Assembly: GCF_014201115.1 (NCBI RefSeq) | Contig: NZ_JACHDO010000001.1 | Coordinates: forward strand, 4,278,001 to 4,342,000 | DNA: 64,000 nt | Source: Nocardiopsis metallicus | GTDB lineage: Bacteria; Actinomycetota; Actinomycetes; Streptosporangiales; Streptosporangiaceae | Reading direction: 5' to 3' | Part shown: in pieces, positions 23,928 to 33,498 of the stretch | How the letters are laid out: each line of letters opens with the position of its first letter | How positions within the stretch are numbered: the first letter of the stretch is position 1 | Made by a program: the position numbers and the translations under genes | The notes under the pieces: generated by a model | What the model was told of the DNA's origin: nothing | Database searches by the model: none | What the model saw: only the letters and a program-made list of their open reading frames with translations

Positions 23928-24881
23928 ATGGTGCTGACTCGGCTTCGACGGAACACGTGGGTGCGACTGGCCCTGCTCGTGCTGGTGTGCGCGGGGGCGG
24001 GGGCGGCCCTGTACGCCAACTGGACGCAGGCACGGGACGCCGTGTCCGAACTCCCGCTGTGGGTGCTGCCCGCCGCCGTGCTGGCGGGGATGCTGGGGCT
24101 GGCCGCGCAGATGCTGGCGTGGCGGTCCCTGCTGTCCGGTCTGGGCTCGCCGCTACCGAGGGCCGCCGCTGCTCGGGTGATGTTCGTGGGTCAGCTCGGC
24201 AAGTACCTGCCCGGCTCGGTGTGGGCGTTCGTGGCCCAGGTGGAGCTGGCCCGGGACTGGAAGGTGCCCAGGTCCCGGGGGGCGGCGGCGACCCTGTTGG
24301 CGATCGCCGTGACCGTGGCCGTCAGCCTGGCGGTGGCCGCCGTGGCGCTGCCGCTGTCCTCCGCGGAGGCGGCGCGCCGCTGGTGGTGGGCGTTGGCGGC
24401 CGCGCCCCTGCTGTTGGCCTGCCTGCATCCGAGAGTGCTCGGCTGGGGTGTGCGGCTGGCGGCCAGGCCCTTCGCTCGGTTCCGTGAGGTGGCCGAGGCG
24501 GGACCGCTGGAGCTCAGAGGGGGAGCGGTCGCGGCGTCCGTGGGTTGGACCCTGGTGGCCTGGGTGCCGCTGGGCGCGCATGTGTGGCTGCTGACCTGGG
24601 CGGTGGGCGGCGACGCGCTGAGATCGGCGGGGCCGGCGGTGGGCGCCTACGCGCTGGCCTGGACGCTGGGGCTGCTGGTGGTGTTCGCGCCCGCCGGGCT
24701 GGGGGTGCGTGAGGTGGTCCTGGTGGTGGCGCTGGCCCCGGTGGTGGACGCGGGCGCGGCCCTGGTGGTGGCGGTGCTGTCCCGGCTGGTCATGACGGTG
24801 GCGGACGTGGGCTGGGCGGGGTTGGCGGTCCTGGTGTCCAAGGCGCCCGAACATGAACAGGAAAGAAACCTTTCTTTTTGA
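23928..24881 (+). CDS. Lysylphosphatidylglycerol-synthase-type (UPF0104) membrane protein
   Basis: A 317-residue polytopic membrane protein with about eight hydrophobic segments. The family signature FVGQLGKYLPGSVWAFVAQ is near residue 87, and a late FAPAGLGVREVVLVVAL motif matches LPG_synthase_TM proteins. It lacks the soluble aminoacyltransferase domain of MprF, so it is more likely a lipid or glycolipid transporter/modulator; the substrate is unknown. The preceding sequence has no strong ribosome site. Confidence 0.8.
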   Translation: MVLTRLRRNTWVRLALLVLVCAGAGAALYANWTQARDAVSELPLWVLPAAVLAGMLGLAAQMLAWRSLLSGLGSPLPRAAAARVMFVGQLGKYLPGSVWAFVAQVELARDWKVPRSRGAAATLLAIAVTVAVSLAVAAVALPLSSAEAARRWWWALAAAPLLLACLHPRVLGWGVRLAARPFARFREVAEAGPLELRGGAVAASVGWTLVAWVPLGAHVWLLTWAVGGDALRSAGPAVGAYALAWTLGLLVVFAPAGLGVREVVLVVALAPVVDAGAALVVAVLSRLVMTVADVGWAGLAVLVSKAPEHEQERNLSF

Positions 24882-24907
24882 TTCGGGTCGGCCTATGCTC
24901 ATGCCCC

Positions 24908-25663
24908 ATGAACTGGGCCCCCCGCTTCCCACGTTTCCTGTCCGCCCCCGTGGTCCTGTCGCTACTGGCACCGGCGCTGCTCGGTGCCGCGGCCCCGGCC
25001 GCCGACGACCCCCCGCCCGAAGGTCCCTCGCACGCCTACGTCAAACCCGCCGAGGTCGAGTGCGACCAGGGCGCGGGCACCCTCACCGTGATCGGGCAGC
25101 TCTTCCCCGTCCTGAGCCAGGAAGTCGACGACCAGCCCGGACTCTCCCTGCCGTTGGCCGCCGAACTCGCTCACGAGGACCCGGGCGAGGAGGGCGCCGA
25201 GGGCGGTATCGACCTCGAACTCGTCCTGGTGCCGCACCCCGAGCCCCTCCCCGGGATCACCGCCGAGGAGATGGACGAGGCCGCCGACCGCGCCGGAACG
25301 CTGACCGCCACCCTGTCCGGTGCCGGTGGCCGACTGTTGACCGGCGAGGAGGCGCCCGGCGTGGCCTGGGCGGGCTGGGAGCCCCCGCTGGGCTTCTACG
25401 AGGTCCGCGTGGCCACGGAGTCCTTCAGCCTGCCCGGGTTCGGCGACTGCACGGTGAACGCCGAGACCGCTGTGGCCAGCGTTCAGGTGGGCGACGACGA
25501 CGAACAGCGGGAGCAGCGGGAGAACGGCGCCGAGGAGGCCGCCGCGGCCTCCTCGGGGGCGCAGGCCCTTCTTCCCTGGATCATCCTGGGCGCGGGCCTG
25601 CTCGGACTGGTCTTCCTGCTGGTGCCCGCCGTGCTGTACCTGCGCCGCCGCCGGACCTGCTGA
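24908..25663 (+). CDS. Exported protein with C-terminal membrane anchor
   Basis: A 251-residue protein. A signal peptide (FLSAPVVLSLLAPALLGAAA) is followed by an extracellular domain rich in acidic residues with Cys in VECDQGAG and FGDCTVNAE (possible disulfide). A C-terminal helix (LLPWIILGAGLLGLVFLLV) and RRRR stop-transfer follow. TATGCT lies eight bases before ATG 24908, so a leaderless mRNA is likely. No domain recognised. Confidence 0.75.
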   Translation: MNWAPRFPRFLSAPVVLSLLAPALLGAAAPAADDPPPEGPSHAYVKPAEVECDQGAGTLTVIGQLFPVLSQEVDDQPGLSLPLAAELAHEDPGEEGAEGGIDLELVLVPHPEPLPGITAEEMDEAADRAGTLTATLSGAGGRLLTGEEAPGVAWAGWEPPLGFYEVRVATESFSLPGFGDCTVNAETAVASVQVGDDDEQREQRENGAEEAAAASSGAQALLPWIILGAGLLGLVFLLVPAVLYLRRRRTC

Positions 25664-25682
25664 ACCGGCGGACTGCCCGGCA

Positions 25683-26870
25683 TCAGGTGCCGAGCAGGCG
25701 GTCCGTGTAGGCCTTCCAGTACGGCTCGGCGTCCACCGGCCGGGCGCCCTCCCTGAGTCGGGCGGGCTCGCCCGGCCGGTAGAACGCCCTCAGCGCCCGG
25801 GCCAGGTCGGCCGCGTCCCCGGGTTCGCAGAGCAGGCCGTCCACCCCCTCGCGCACGTGGTCGGCGAGGGTGCCCGCCCGGGTGGCGATGACCGGAAGCC
25901 CGTGCTCGTGCGCCAGCCACACGTTCTGGGTGGCGGTGGCCGATCGGTACGGCAGTACGAGGGCGTCCGCACCCGCCAGGAGTTCGGGCAGTTCGTCGGC
26001 GGGCACGTAGCCCTCCCGGAACCGGACCCGGTCGCCCAGCCCCAGCTCCCCGGCCAGGGCCGCCAGGTCGCCGTAGCCGCCCCAGAACTCCCCCGCCACG
26101 GTGAGCGTGACGTCCTCGGGCGCACCCTCGGCCAGGGCCCGCAGCAGGACGTCCACGCCCTTGTAGGGCCGCACGATCCCGAAGAACAGCAGGCTGCGGC
26201 ACTCCCCGGTGTGCTCGTCCGAACGCACTCCCCCGGTGTCGGGCAGGTGCGGGGGCATCTCCGCGACCACCGGCGCCGGGGCCCCCGGGCCGAGGAGCCC
26301 TTCGGCGAGGCGGCCCTGTTCGGCCGAGTGGGTGAGCACCCCGTCGACCCTGCGCAGCAGGGCCCGGACCAGGCAGACGTCGATCGCCCGCCGCTCGTGC
26401 GGCAGGACGTTGTGGCACAGCACCACCACGCGCGGCCCCGCCCCGCCATTCCGGTCACCGCTGCGGCCACCGCCACGGACCAGTGAGCGGATCCCGGCGA
26501 GGATGCCCAGGTAGGCGGGCACCTGCACCGGTGAGAACAGGGTGAGCACCACCAGGTCGCTCTCCCCGGCCAGCCGCCGCCCGGTCCGCCACCAGCCGTC
26601 CGGGCGGTACCAGGCCAGCTCGTGCCGGGTGCGCGGGAACGGCTCGCCCTCGGGGTCGGTGATGGTCTGCTGCCCCGGGTACAGCGCCGCCGGGTACTGC
26701 GCCCGCCACGACTCGATCCCCGCCTCGTGGCCGAGGTCGCGCAGCCGGTGGGCGAGTTCGGTGGTGTGCCGGGCACCGCCGCCCTTGTAGGGGTGTGCGG
26801 GGCCGACCAGGGTGATCCGCCGGGCCGCCGGGGCCTCGCGGCCATCCCCCGGGTCCGCGTGGTCGGTCAC
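25683..26870 (-). CDS. GT4-family glycosyltransferase
   Basis: A 395-residue GT-B enzyme. The N-terminal acceptor domain has LVGPAHPYKGGGARHTTELA (residues ~20-40) and VVLCHNVLPHERR; the C-terminal donor domain has LLFFGIVRPYKGVDVLLRAL and GLPVIATRAGTLADHVREGV. It transfers a sugar from an NDP or GDP donor, probably to a lipid-linked or envelope acceptor. GTG start overlaps the stop of the upstream GT2 gene (GTGA). Last of a three-gene glycosylation operon with 26867-27805 and 27844-29895. Confidence 0.88.
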   Translation of the reverse strand: MTDHADPGDGREAPAARRITLVGPAHPYKGGGARHTTELAHRLRDLGHEAGIESWRAQYPAALYPGQQTITDPEGEPFPRTRHELAWYRPDGWWRTGRRLAGESDLVVLTLFSPVQVPAYLGILAGIRSLVRGGGRSGDRNGGAGPRVVVLCHNVLPHERRAIDVCLVRALLRRVDGVLTHSAEQGRLAEGLLGPGAPAPVVAEMPPHLPDTGGVRSDEHTGECRSLLFFGIVRPYKGVDVLLRALAEGAPEDVTLTVAGEFWGGYGDLAALAGELGLGDRVRFREGYVPADELPELLAGADALVLPYRSATATQNVWLAHEHGLPVIATRAGTLADHVREGVDGLLCEPGDAADLARALRAFYRPGEPARLREGARPVDAEPYWKAYTDRLLGT

Positions 26871-27805
26871 GGGTGCTCCCTGGAACGCACGATGAGGTCG
26901 GCCAGCAGCGCGATCGCCGCGATGATCAGCCCGGTCATGAGGATCATGACGGTGTTGTTGGGCATGTAGAGCGGGTTGCGGACCTGGTCGTAGACGAACT
27001 TGGCCGCACCGATCCCCAGCAGCCACAGCGCGGGCGGCATGAGGACCTTGAGCGGGTTGAAGTACATGACCATGCGCAGCACCTGGAGGATGTACCGGTA
27101 GGCGTCGCGCACGAAGTGGAACTTGGACGTGCCCGCGCGCTTGGCGTACTCGATGGGCACGTACTTCACGGTGTGCTGGTTGGACAGGAACGCCAGCGTG
27201 ATGGTGGTGACACAGGAGAACCCGGGCGGCAGCAAGCGCAGGTAGGGACGGGCCACGTCCTTGCGGAACACCCTGAGCCCGGAGTTGAGGTCGGGGATGC
27301 GGGTGTTGGTGAGGCGTTCGGCGATCTTGCGGATCATCCACTTGGCCGGGACCCGCAGCACCTTGTGCGTGCCCATCTCCTGGGTGCGCGCACCCACGAC
27401 CTGGTCGGTCTCGGGGTCGGCGTCGAGCATCGCGACGAGCTCGGGGATGCGCTCGTTGGGGTAGCTCATGTCGGCGTCGGTCCACACCACGTACTCGCCG
27501 CGCGCCCGCTGGCTGCCGATCCGCCGGACCGTGCCCGAGCCGCCGTTGTGCCCGAAGGCCACCACGCGCGTGTGCGGGAAGACGTCGGAGGCCTCGCGCA
27601 GCCGGGCGAGGGTGTCGTCGGTGGAGGCGTCGTCGACGGCGAGCAGCTCGTACCCGTACCCGGAGGCGTCCATCGCCGCGCAGATCCGCTTGATCTCGTC
27701 GACGACGTGCTCCTCCTCGTTGTAGCAGGGCAGCACGATCGTGACCCGTACGGGCGGGTCGTCGGTGATCTGCGCGGCGGTCTCTTCGGAGTCTGTGTGG
27801 CTCAT
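26867..27805 (-). CDS. Polyprenyl-phosphate-sugar synthase-like GT2
   Basis: A 312-residue protein. The GT2 domain resembles dolichol-phosphate mannose synthase (VTIVLPCYNEEEHVVDEIKR, AVDDASTDDTL, VVWTDADMSYPN as the DxD-type motif, VVGARTQ, RIPDLNSGLRVF). Two C-terminal transmembrane helices follow (PALWLLGIGAAKFVYD and VMILMTGLIIAAIALLADLI). It is expected to load a sugar on polyprenyl phosphate at the cytoplasmic face; the adjacent polytopic protein could use that donor outside. Start ATG 27805 has GAGAAG upstream. Confidence 0.88.
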   Translation of the reverse strand: MSHTDSEETAAQITDDPPVRVTIVLPCYNEEEHVVDEIKRICAAMDASGYGYELLAVDDASTDDTLARLREASDVFPHTRVVAFGHNGGSGTVRRIGSQRARGEYVVWTDADMSYPNERIPELVAMLDADPETDQVVGARTQEMGTHKVLRVPAKWMIRKIAERLTNTRIPDLNSGLRVFRKDVARPYLRLLPPGFSCVTTITLAFLSNQHTVKYVPIEYAKRAGTSKFHFVRDAYRYILQVLRMVMYFNPLKVLMPPALWLLGIGAAKFVYDQVRNPLYMPNNTVMILMTGLIIAAIALLADLIVRSREHP

Positions 27806-27843
27806 GCTTCTTCTCAGCGGGGTGGTCGGGGGCGGCGCGGACC

Positions 27844-29895
27844 CTATTCGGAGGCGGGCAGGACGGCGGTCCACACGCTTCCGTTGAAGGTCCAGTGTCC
27901 GGTCGGGGGCTCCATGAGGGTACTCGGGTCCATTTCGGCGACGACGTGGAAGTGCCGTTCGGGCTCCACCGAGCCGTCGGTGAGCCCGTCGAGGTGGTCC
28001 CATTCCGGCGCGGCGAGCACGGCGTCCCGGCCGCGCTCGTGCACGGCCGAGACCACGCGTTGGACCACCTCCGGGCTCGGGTCGGCCAGGGCCGCGGTGG
28101 GCGCCCCGCACACGTTGCGCAGCAGCGGCATGTAATTCCCCGCCATCGCGGAGTCAACCACGATGACCGAGGCGTCAGGGGGCAGCGACGCGCAGAGCCG
28201 CTCGGTCTCGGCCACCGTTCCCACGTCCTGCCGGTACCCCATGATCCCCGCGGCAGAGGTGGCCACCGCTGGTCCGAGCAGGGACACCGCGGCGCAGGCG
28301 GCGACCACGGCGGGCAGTGAGCGGACCATCGAACCGCCCCTGGTGTAGCTGACGGAGCGCTCGCAGTAGTGGGTCAGCCAGGCCAGGAACCACACCGCGA
28401 ACAGGATGAACGCGGGGATCACCAGCACGATCAGCCGCCTGCTGGCCCACGGGTGGTCAGGGGTGATGGCCGGGCGGAGCAGGGTGGTGGTGACCGTCCA
28501 GACCAGCAGCATGGCGGGCAGCAGCCACGGGAGGTCGCGGCGCTGGGTGAGCCTGCGCAGGACGAGAGCGACGCCCAGGGCGGCGAACAGGACGGTGCCC
28601 AGCCCCACGTACCAGCCCACCCAGTACAGGCTCATGTCGTAGTAGGTGCGGCTGCCCTCGACGGGCAGGCCCTCGATCTGCTGGACGGCGGCGACCCACT
28701 GGTCGGTGAAGTCGCTGCCGTGCCCGTAGTCCGGCCAGAGCAGGGGGCGGATCGCGAAACCGACCATGGTCAGCAGCGCGAGCGCCGCCATCGTGTTGGG
28801 CAGCCACCGGACGCGTTCGGTGTGCGGCAGCCCGTACCGCCACAGCGCGGCGGTGAGCACGACGGTGGCGAAGACGACCACGGAGCTGATCAGGAGGAGG
28901 GGGTTCAGGGAGTCCGAGAGGTAGTCCAGGTAGGGGTAGGAGAAGCCGTACCCCGCGACCAGCCCGTAGATCACCCCCACGGCGAGCCCGCCGACCAGCG
29001 GAAGCCCCTGACCGCGCCGGGCGACCAGCAGCAGGCCGACGAAACCGACCACCGGCAGGAGGTCGCGGATGGCGTCGATGCGCACCAGCACACCCAGCCC
29101 GAACACCAGCCCGGCGACGGCCGCCAGGGTCTGCGGGCCTCCCCAGCGGTCGGTGATGCTCCGGTTCCGGGCCAGGGCGTCGAAGGCCAGGAGCAGGCCG
29201 CCCAGGAGCAGGATCTGGGCGAGGGGCTCGCTGTAGGTGAACCGGCTGACCCACTGCTGCGGCAGGCACACCGCCAGGATCAGCGCGGCCAGCGGAGCCC
29301 AGCGGGCACCCACCAGACGGGCGGTGAGCCCGGCGAAGGTGAGCACGCCCAGTGCGCCCAGGACCGGGGTGGTCACGAGCATGCCGTCCAGCCCGCCGAG
29401 CCAGTAGCCGACCGACAGGACCAGCGGCGCCCCGGCCATGAACTGCGGCCAGATGACGTCGTCGCGCTGGTAGTAGGCCAGGCTCTGGTAGCTCAGCGCC
29501 GGGTCGTCGCCCGCGATGAGCTCGCGCTGCTGCGGGATGGGCAGGTACCCGTTCTCCGCGATCCAGGCCGTGTACATGGCGTAGGAGGCCGGGTCGCGCC
29601 GGATCACCAGGGCCTCGGCGTGGAAGGCGATCTGGACGGCGGCGAAGGCCACCGCGATCACCAGGACCGCGATCACCGGCCACCAGGGCACCCTCTCCCC
29701 GTCCGGCGGGTCCGGGATCAGCCGCGGTACCAGGGCGCAGGCCGCGACGACGGCGGGCAGCCCCAGGATGAGCGAGGTCAGCGGGGTGAAATGGCCGATG
29801 ACCAGGAGGGGGAAGGCGGCGAGGAGCCAGGCCGAGAGGGCGATCGCGGGGAGCGCGGTCACACGGGCGAGGATCCGTCCGGGAAGCAGGCGCAT
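27844..29895 (-). CDS. Polytopic membrane protein, probable GT-C-type glycosyltransferase
   Basis: A 683-residue protein with about twelve hydrophobic segments. A periplasmic loop after the second or third segment carries acidic residues and YAMYTAWIAENGYLPIPQQ, RDDVIWPQF; the membrane region has DAIRDLLPVVGFVGLLLV. The C-terminal 150 residues are extracellular (TERLCASLPPDASVIVVDSA, GHWTFNGSVWTAVL). Size and layout resemble ArnT/PMT-like GT-C enzymes using polyprenyl-phosphate sugars, fitting the adjacent GT2. I cannot pin the catalytic acid with certainty. Start ATG 29895 lacks a clear ribosome site. Confidence 0.75.
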   Translation of the reverse strand: MRLLPGRILARVTALPAIALSAWLLAAFPLLVIGHFTPLTSLILGLPAVVAACALVPRLIPDPPDGERVPWWPVIAVLVIAVAFAAVQIAFHAEALVIRRDPASYAMYTAWIAENGYLPIPQQRELIAGDDPALSYQSLAYYQRDDVIWPQFMAGAPLVLSVGYWLGGLDGMLVTTPVLGALGVLTFAGLTARLVGARWAPLAALILAVCLPQQWVSRFTYSEPLAQILLLGGLLLAFDALARNRSITDRWGGPQTLAAVAGLVFGLGVLVRIDAIRDLLPVVGFVGLLLVARRGQGLPLVGGLAVGVIYGLVAGYGFSYPYLDYLSDSLNPLLLISSVVVFATVVLTAALWRYGLPHTERVRWLPNTMAALALLTMVGFAIRPLLWPDYGHGSDFTDQWVAAVQQIEGLPVEGSRTYYDMSLYWVGWYVGLGTVLFAALGVALVLRRLTQRRDLPWLLPAMLLVWTVTTTLLRPAITPDHPWASRRLIVLVIPAFILFAVWFLAWLTHYCERSVSYTRGGSMVRSLPAVVAACAAVSLLGPAVATSAAGIMGYRQDVGTVAETERLCASLPPDASVIVVDSAMAGNYMPLLRNVCGAPTAALADPSPEVVQRVVSAVHERGRDAVLAAPEWDHLDGLTDGSVEPERHFHVVAEMDPSTLMEPPTGHWTFNGSVWTAVLPASE

Positions 29896-30029
29896 GGGGG
29901 CAACTCTGGCAGTTGGCGGCACGGTACGCACACCGCATCCCAGCACGGGCGCGACCATGACTAACCGGACCCCGGAAGAACGCGCTGGTGAGGCCGTCCG
30001 GGCCAGCGGGAACACCTAACATGGGCGCC

Positions 30030-30827
30030 ATGTCCGACTCTCCCGCGCGGCTCTGGCGCGCCCTCGTCTCCGCCGATCCCTCACGCCCGTTCGTGACCTC
30101 CTACGACGAACTCGGCGACCGGATCGAGCTCTCCCGGGCCACCCTCGACAACTGGGTGTCCAAGACCTCGAACATGCTCGTGGACGGCTTCGGCACCCAG
30201 CCGGGCGACCGGGTGGCGCTCGCCCTGCCGCCGCACTGGCAGTCCCTGGCGTGGATCCTGTCCAGCTGGTCGGTGGGGGCCGCGGTGGTGCTGTCCGACG
30301 AAGGGGTGGCGCCGGACACGGAGGTCGCGGTGGCCGCTTCGGGCCGCCTGGAGGCCGCCCTGGACAGCGGCGCGGAGGAGGTCGTGGGCACCTCCCTGGA
30401 CCCGTTGGGCCTGCCGCTGCGCGAGGTTCCGCCGATGGTCACCGACTACACCGTCGAGGTGCGCGGGCACGGCGACCACTTCCCCGCCTACCCGGTGGAC
30501 GCCGCCGAACCCGCCCTGGAGTCCGCCGGGCGTACCCTCACCGGCGCCGACGTGGCGGCGGCCGGGCGGGCCCTGGCCAAGGAGTGGGACCTGGGCGAGC
30601 AGGACCGGCTCGCGGTGGTCGTCGCCCCCGACGCCCCGCTGACCGCGCTCCGCGAGGACCTGTCCGTGCTCACCGCCGCGGTGGTCTCCGGTGCGCCCCT
30701 GGTGCTGACCCCGCCCCCGGCCGAGGGCGACCTCCAGCGGTTCCTGGACCGGATGGGCACGGAGCGGGTCAGCGTGCTGTACGGGCCCGAGCCCGCGGGC
30801 GACCTGCCCTTCCGCCGGGTCGTCTGA
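30030..30827 (+). CDS. TIGR03089-family protein (AMP-binding-like fragment)
   Basis: A 265-residue actinobacterial family that resembles the N-terminal part of acyl-CoA synthetases (RPFVTSYDELGDRIELSR, NWVSKTSNMLVDGFG, GDRVALALPPHWQSLAWILS) but lacks the full adenylation motifs and C-terminal lid. Hence probably no ligase activity. TAACAT seven bases before ATG 30030 suggests a leaderless transcript. It diverges from the glycosylation operon, as in many actinobacteria. Function unknown. Confidence 0.8.
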   Translation: MSDSPARLWRALVSADPSRPFVTSYDELGDRIELSRATLDNWVSKTSNMLVDGFGTQPGDRVALALPPHWQSLAWILSSWSVGAAVVLSDEGVAPDTEVAVAASGRLEAALDSGAEEVVGTSLDPLGLPLREVPPMVTDYTVEVRGHGDHFPAYPVDAAEPALESAGRTLTGADVAAAGRALAKEWDLGEQDRLAVVVAPDAPLTALREDLSVLTAAVVSGAPLVLTPPPAEGDLQRFLDRMGTERVSVLYGPEPAGDLPFRRVV

Positions 30828-30896
30828 GCGTAGGAAGGCCAGGGCGAAGCCGGGGGCGTTGCTCCGTCTGTTATGTCGGCTTGGTAAAACGTTCCG

Positions 30897-31823
30897 GTGA
30901 ACACCGACGCTCTCGCTCCCCTGGTCCCGCTCCTGGTCGTGACGGGATACCTGCTTTACACGGGGGCCCGAAAAACCCTTCTCGCTCTGTCGCGGCGTCG
31001 GCGCGAACTGGGGCTGGCCAGGTCTGGGGTCCGCACGCACGGGGTCGTCCGCGCCGTCCACCCCCTGGGCCGCCCCTCCGGACGGCAGGCGGTCACCGTC
31101 CAGCTGCATGACGTCGGGAGAGGTTCCTGGGAGGCGGTCGACGAGTCGGGGACCGGGGGCTACCTCCTCCGGGAGGGCACCCCGGTCACAGCGCTGTACG
31201 ACCCGGCGGACCCGTCGAACGTACGTGTGGAGCGTGCGGCCTTCCCGGACCGTTCCCGGGGGGACTACCCCCTCTACCGCGACGGGGTCCCCGGCCCGCC
31301 CTCCCTCACAGCGGCGCTGTCCCCTCTGGCGGCGAGCCTGGTCATCCTCGTGATCGCTGTCCTGGTCGCGGCGAACCGCGCCGATACCGCCCTTGGCCTG
31401 ATACCGCCGCTCTTCGTCGTGCTGGGCCTGGGGGTGCTGGCAAGCGCGGCGCACCGTCTGCTCACGGACACGAGCACGCGCCCCGACCTGCGGGCCTCGA
31501 CCACGGGAACGGTGACCGACTGTTGGACCGAGACCAAGCGCGGACGCCGTCGGAACAGGGGGTGGACCACGATTCGGGTGCACCCGTTCACGGTCTACTT
31601 CCAGGCCGCCGACGGGCGGGAGGTCCACGTTCGGCACTCCGTCGCCAGCGGCCGTTTCGTCCCCGTTCCCCAACAGGAACTGCGCGTGGACTACGACCCC
31701 GCCCATCCACCGCACTACGCCCTGGCCGATCACCCGAACGCGGGGCGGATCCCGGTCGTGGTGCCGTTCGTGGTGGGTGGGGTCTTCGTACTCGTCGGCT
31801 CGGTGCTGGCGTTCATCCTCTGA
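30897..31823 (+). CDS. DUF3592-like membrane protein
   Basis: A 308-residue protein with an N-terminal membrane helix (PLVPLLVVTGYLLYTG), two central helices (SLVILVIAVLVAANRA, LGLIPPLFVVLGLGVLAS) and a C-terminal helix (VPFVVGGVFVLVGSVLAFIL). Two repeats of an SH3/OB-like extracytoplasmic or cytoplasmic module lie between them (RTHGVVRAVHP with VTALYDPADPSNVRV, and STTGTVTDCWTE with LRVDYDPAHPPHYAL), the DUF3592 hallmark. GTG start. Role unknown. Confidence 0.75.
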   Translation: MNTDALAPLVPLLVVTGYLLYTGARKTLLALSRRRRELGLARSGVRTHGVVRAVHPLGRPSGRQAVTVQLHDVGRGSWEAVDESGTGGYLLREGTPVTALYDPADPSNVRVERAAFPDRSRGDYPLYRDGVPGPPSLTAALSPLAASLVILVIAVLVAANRADTALGLIPPLFVVLGLGVLASAAHRLLTDTSTRPDLRASTTGTVTDCWTETKRGRRRNRGWTTIRVHPFTVYFQAADGREVHVRHSVASGRFVPVPQQELRVDYDPAHPPHYALADHPNAGRIPVVVPFVVGGVFVLVGSVLAFIL

Positions 31824-31861
31824 CCGGTCGCCCTGCCGGCTCGGCTTCCCCTCCGGGTTTC

Positions 31862-32062
31862 TCACACGGCCGATTCGCGGCGGCAGGCGCCGCCGCGTTC
31901 CGCTTCCGTGGCGCGCGCCCCGCCCCCGGCACCGGCCTTCCCTCTGGTGTTCCTCCGACGGGCCTCCTTCCGGGCCTGGCGGGCGGCGCGCTCCTCGCGG
32001 GCGGCGCGTTCGGCCTCGGCGCGGTAGAGGTCGGCGGCCCGGGCGGCGAGATCCGGATGCAT
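31862..32062 (-). CDS. Small basic coiled-coil protein
   Basis: A 66-residue Arg/Ala/Glu-rich protein (MHPDLAARAADLYRAEAERA, AREERAARQARKEARRR). Short actinobacterial proteins starting MHP-L with an Arg-rich helix are common and uncharacterised. ATG 32062 has GGGG at fair distance. Longer in-frame upstream sequence is not convincing. Confidence 0.5.
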   Translation of the reverse strand: MHPDLAARAADLYRAEAERAAREERAARQARKEARRRNTRGKAGAGGGARATEAERGGACRRESAV

Positions 32063-32171
32063 GGTGTCCCCGTTTCGGTGAGTCCGTGTCCACCGGGTCT
32101 GCTCTCCCGGCTGCCCACAGACTTCCGATAAGGCCCCCGGCCGCACATCGGGAGACTTCACCAGACACCTG

Positions 32172-32207
32172 CGCCGCGCCCCGCCTCAGACGGCGTGGGG
32201 CGCGGCG
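32172..32207. terminator. Hairpin terminator downstream of amidohydrolase
   Basis: An 11-bp G/C stem (CGCCGCGCCCC with its complement) between the amidohydrolase stop and the small gene, both on the minus strand. Confidence 0.5.
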
Positions 32208-32283
32208 TGCGGACGGCTGAGGTACCTCAGAGGGCCCGTCGGCGGCACTGAGGCCGCTGAGGAACCCCAACCGGCAGAAGCGG

Positions 32284-33498
32284 CTAGGCCTCCCGGTAGT
32301 ACGGGTCGGCGGCCGTACCCGTGCGCTTGGCCTCGTCGTAGGTGTACACCTCGCGGCCCTCGACGAACACGCGCTGGGCGCGGCTCATGATGTCGAGCGG
32401 GTCACCGGACCAGATCACGATGTCGGCGTCCAGACCGGGCCTGAGGGAGCCCACCCGGTCGTCCAGGCCCATGATCTCGGCGGGGTTGACGGTGAGCGCG
32501 CGGATCGCGGAATCACGGTCCATGCCCTCCTTGACGCACAGGATCGCCTGGTAGACGAGGAACTCGATCGGGATGACCGGGGCGTCGGTGGTCAGCGCGA
32601 CCTTCACCCCCGCACGATCCAGGATGCCCGGGTTGGCCAGGGTCTTGTTGCCCACCTCGACCTTGGAACGGGCGGTCATCAGCGGCCCGGTGATGACCGG
32701 GATGCCGCGCTCGGCGATCTCGTCGGCCAGCAGGTGGCCCTCGGTGCAGTGGTTGATGATGAGCCGGTAGCCGAACTCGTCGGCCAGGCGCATCGCGGTG
32801 TGCATGTCGTCGGCTCGGTGCACGTGCTGGCACCAGGGCACCTCGCCGTCCAACACCCGGACGAGGGTCTCCAGGGTGTTGTCGCGGTCGAAGGGGTTGC
32901 CCTCCTCGGCGGCGTGGTCCCGCTTGGCCTTGTAGTCCTGGGCCTTGGTGAACGCGTCGCGGATGACCGCGGCCACGCCCTGGCGCGTGGAGGGGAGCGT
33001 GTCCTTCTTGCCGTAGACCCGCTTGGGGTTCTCGCCCAGGGCGCTCTTGACGCTGGCGGGCTCCTTGAGCAGCCGGTCCTCCACGCTGCGGCCCCACATC
33101 TTGATGGCGACGGTGCGGCCGCCGATGGGGTTGCCGGAGCCGGGCTTGATCACCGAGCTGGTGACACCGCCGGAGAGCGCGTCGACGAACCCCTGGTCGG
33201 CGGGGTTGATGGCGTCGATCGCGCGCATGCGGGCGCCGTTGGGGTCGGTCATCTCGTTGGTGTCGTCACCGGCCCAGCCGATGGTCTCCTCGTGGATGCC
33301 GACGTGGCCGTGCGCCTCGACGAAGCCGGGCAGAACCCACTGGCCAGCGGCGTCGACGATCTCGGCTCCCTCGGGGACCGTGACGTCGGCGGCCGCGCCG
33401 ACGGCGGCGATCTTCCCGTCGGCGATGAGGACCGTGCCGCCGTCGATGGGGTCTCCGTCGACGGGAACGACGTATCCGGAAGTGATTGCGATATCCAT
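32284..33498 (-). CDS. Amidohydrolase (imidazolonepropionase-like)
   Basis: A 404-residue metal-dependent hydrolase. The N-terminal beta-sandwich (AITSGYVVPVDGDPIDGGTV) leads to the barrel with metal-binding H-x-H in PGFVEAHGHVGIHE. Further barrel ligands are in WCQHVHRADDM, IINHCTEGHLLA and ALTTDAPVIP (last Asp), and the C-terminus has the GSLRPGLDADIVIWSGDP motif. Substrate class is probably a cyclic amide, imide or dipeptide. ATG 33498 aligns with the usual family start; a TTG three codons upstream is also possible. Monocistronic. Confidence 0.88.
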   Translation of the reverse strand: MDIAITSGYVVPVDGDPIDGGTVLIADGKIAAVGAAADVTVPEGAEIVDAAGQWVLPGFVEAHGHVGIHEETIGWAGDDTNEMTDPNGARMRAIDAINPADQGFVDALSGGVTSSVIKPGSGNPIGGRTVAIKMWGRSVEDRLLKEPASVKSALGENPKRVYGKKDTLPSTRQGVAAVIRDAFTKAQDYKAKRDHAAEEGNPFDRDNTLETLVRVLDGEVPWCQHVHRADDMHTAMRLADEFGYRLIINHCTEGHLLADEIAERGIPVITGPLMTARSKVEVGNKTLANPGILDRAGVKVALTTDAPVIPIEFLVYQAILCVKEGMDRDSAIRALTVNPAEIMGLDDRVGSLRPGLDADIVIWSGDPLDIMSRAQRVFVEGREVYTYDEAKRTGTAADPYYREA

